Made by a program: the position numbers and the translations under genes
Shown: in pieces, positions 62,440 through 64,000 of the stretch
How the letters are laid out: the number at the start of each line of letters is the position of its first letter
How positions within the stretch are numbered: the first letter of the stretch is position 1
NCBI GenBank assembly: GCA_036852015.1
Contig: JAANDG010000154.1
Span: 186,001 to 250,000, forward strand
Reading direction: 5' to 3'
DNA length: 64,000 nucleotides
From: Pelodera strongyloides
Taxonomy: Eukaryota; Nematoda; Chromadorea; Rhabditida; Rhabditidae
Notes under the pieces: model-generated
Told to the model about the DNA's origin: nothing
The model's input: only the letters and a program-made list of their open reading frames with translations
Databases searched by the model: none

Positions 62440-63265
62440 GAGGATCCAAACGACTGACGGATACTTCGTACACGGCCGGAGAATGACTGTGCCAAATGAC
62501 GAGGATTAATAGTGACTCGGATGGTGGGGCAGCTGCAGTATCCTACCTCTGTGACGGCCGAATGGTCAGACTGTGATGAGATGTCTGCTCTCTCTACTTC
62601 AGGACAGGCAATTCCGGCTCGAACAGCCTAACGGTATGAGCTATCATCTACCCTGCTATATTCTCCATGTCCCAGTCTAGAGATTACATTGGGGAGTGTC
62701 AATCTCACTAGTTCGCATCATAGACATATTTATTTTTGTGAATGCAATATATATTTCAGGCTTACATGTTGTGTCCCTAACGATTCGGAGAGCGAACTGC
62801 TTCGCCAGGCAAGGAGTGGATTGACCCACCAGTCTGGACGAGGCTGGAGGCGATGATTCCATCGTCTGCCCTTCTCAGGACCACGACGACAATATGGACC
62901 ACTTGGGTGACGGCAAACAGCTACACGACACCATCAACTGAGCTACTGTGCTGGACAATTCAATGAGACGTGACTCTTCAGGTATATATTTTGCTTATCT
63001 AACATTGACCTTGTTTTAAAAAAATCCAGTTAAGAACTTTTTATTTAGATCGCGTTCGGATAAGTGGAGAAGAAAGATTTGATGGAAGAGCGCTCTTCCT
63101 TCTTGAATACCCACGACGTCAGTCACAAGCACGGCAGCGAGATGGACGACGACATCGCTTGGGCGAGCCAGAGGATAGCGGGAAGACCCTCTCATCGCAA
63201 ATTCCGATTCGTCAGACCTGTTTTCTTTTCTTCTACGGTATGTGATCTTGCGGTAATGGGGCAAA
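62440..63265 (+). other. GC-rich patches with coding-like composition, unresolved
   Basis: Patches at about 62,440-62,640, 62,766-62,965 and 63,050-63,230 are richer in G and C and hold short open runs such as SESELLRQARSGLTHQ and DHDDNMDHLGDGKQLHD. AG acceptors precede some of them. Frames do not join cleanly. They may be exons of a gene continuing beyond the window or a decayed copy. Confidence 0.3.
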
Positions 63266-63478
63266 CATAGTTGGCTTCCTGAATGGGCTGAATTTGTGGC
63301 AACTGTTCAAGAACTATGATACAGTTTTGAACCTATTGTTGAGTAAATTCTTCATAACCCTATAAGGAGTAAATAAGCATATTGACTGCGGCTTAAGTTT
63401 TCATATTTTCTCTTAAAATTTGGGGATCCTCTTTGGCTTTGACAGGGTAAAAGGCGGCGCATCGCCTATTGAAAGAGA

Positions 63479-63481
<3 letters not shown>

Positions 63482-63511
<30 letters not shown>

Positions 63512-63524
63512 AGAGAGAGAGAGA
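63482..63524. repeat. GA dinucleotide microsatellite
   Basis: About 21 GA units with one T interruption. Confidence 0.95.
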
Positions 63525-63572
63525 CATGCACAGTAGAATTACATAACGATGGTGCCCTGTAATGTTAAATAA

Positions 63573-63881
63573 AGATTATTTAATTAGGTTATATAAGGTG
63601 TGACACAGAGACATCGGTGTTTATTCCAGTAACCTATTTCTGTTCCTATTCTTTCAGTAAATTCCTTTCCATATCATCCACATGTTCTTGCTATAGGATG
63701 GTCCCGAGCTTGGGTAGTCTCTAAATTGGTCGGGCCGGTCAACTCCGAGAGACCGATTCTGACCTACTTGAGCGAGTGGTCTGATCATAGCAGGAAAATG
63801 AAGCTGGTATCGATTGGCCTTTATCGGGAGAATCTGAATGGGAAGGGGTTATTGGAATAAACACAGGGAGAGTGGAGAATT
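63573..63881. repeat. fold-back repeat, copy C, with shared flanks
   Basis: The core 63,620-63,861 runs from TTTATTCCA to TGGAATAAA. It is closely related to copy A over the whole segment, including the left flank GATTATTTAATTAGGTTATA and the right flank GGGAGAGTGGAGAATT. Confidence 0.82.
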
Positions 63882-64000
63882 AGTTGAAAATGCACTGAAA
63901 GGTAGAACGAAACGTGAGGAAAAAAACGGGCCATATGTAGGGAATCTAGTGGGAACAAATTAATGAAATAAAGTTGAAATGGGGTAGTTTTGAGTACTAG

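Noticed and set aside
63482..63524. GA run as a regulatory GAGA element
   Set aside because: Simple microsatellite with no adjacent gene start to regulate.
1..64000. CRISPR arrays, bacterial operons or viral genes
   Set aside because: No direct-repeat/spacer arrays, no Shine-Dalgarno-led gene strings and no viral hallmark proteins; the whole window has spliced nematode-type genes.

Overview
The window is nuclear DNA of a nematode. Genes are broken into many small exons, introns are AT-rich with TTTTCAG or TTTTTAG acceptors, and several start codons lie just after a TTCAG-type acceptor, as expected for spliced-leader trans-splicing. No bacterial or viral genes are seen. The species cannot be named from sequence alone. 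Gene models were built by hand from splice sites, reading phase and family resemblance. Those with stated residue counts keep one open frame across all exons.

Layout. Minus strand: a partial EndoU-family endoribonuclease (1-882); a 31-exon, about 1,393-residue acidic Ser/Pro-rich protein that I do not recognise (2,638-12,593); the peroxisome biogenesis factor PEX3 (13,513-16,008). Next come two fold-back elements (18,002-19,486 and 19,842-20,012). Plus strand: a full-length ABC-B transporter of the P-glycoprotein type (22,540-34,905), with a tRNA-Thr gene in one intron. Minus strand: a small cysteine-rich secreted protein (35,727-36,864) and a DEG/ENaC channel subunit (37,891-42,161). Plus strand: an AMPK gamma subunit (44,351-49,904) whose last intron holds a 1.5-kb fold-back transposon carrying a tRNA-like Pol III unit in each arm. 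Then a 496-residue unrecognised plus-strand gene (50,956-59,572), interleaved with an intact minus-strand CACTA/EnSpm-like transposase gene of 16 exons and about 900 residues (51,499-55,948). The last 4.4 kb is repeat-rich, with three copies of one fold-back family, a MITE and GC-rich fragments.

The genes do not form an obvious pathway; they are a typical mix of nematode housekeeping and environment-facing genes. The most unusual parts are the interleaved transposase and host gene, the Pol III-bearing fold-back element inside the AMPK gamma gene, and a run of tiny phase-0 Ser/Pro-rich exons in the large acidic gene.
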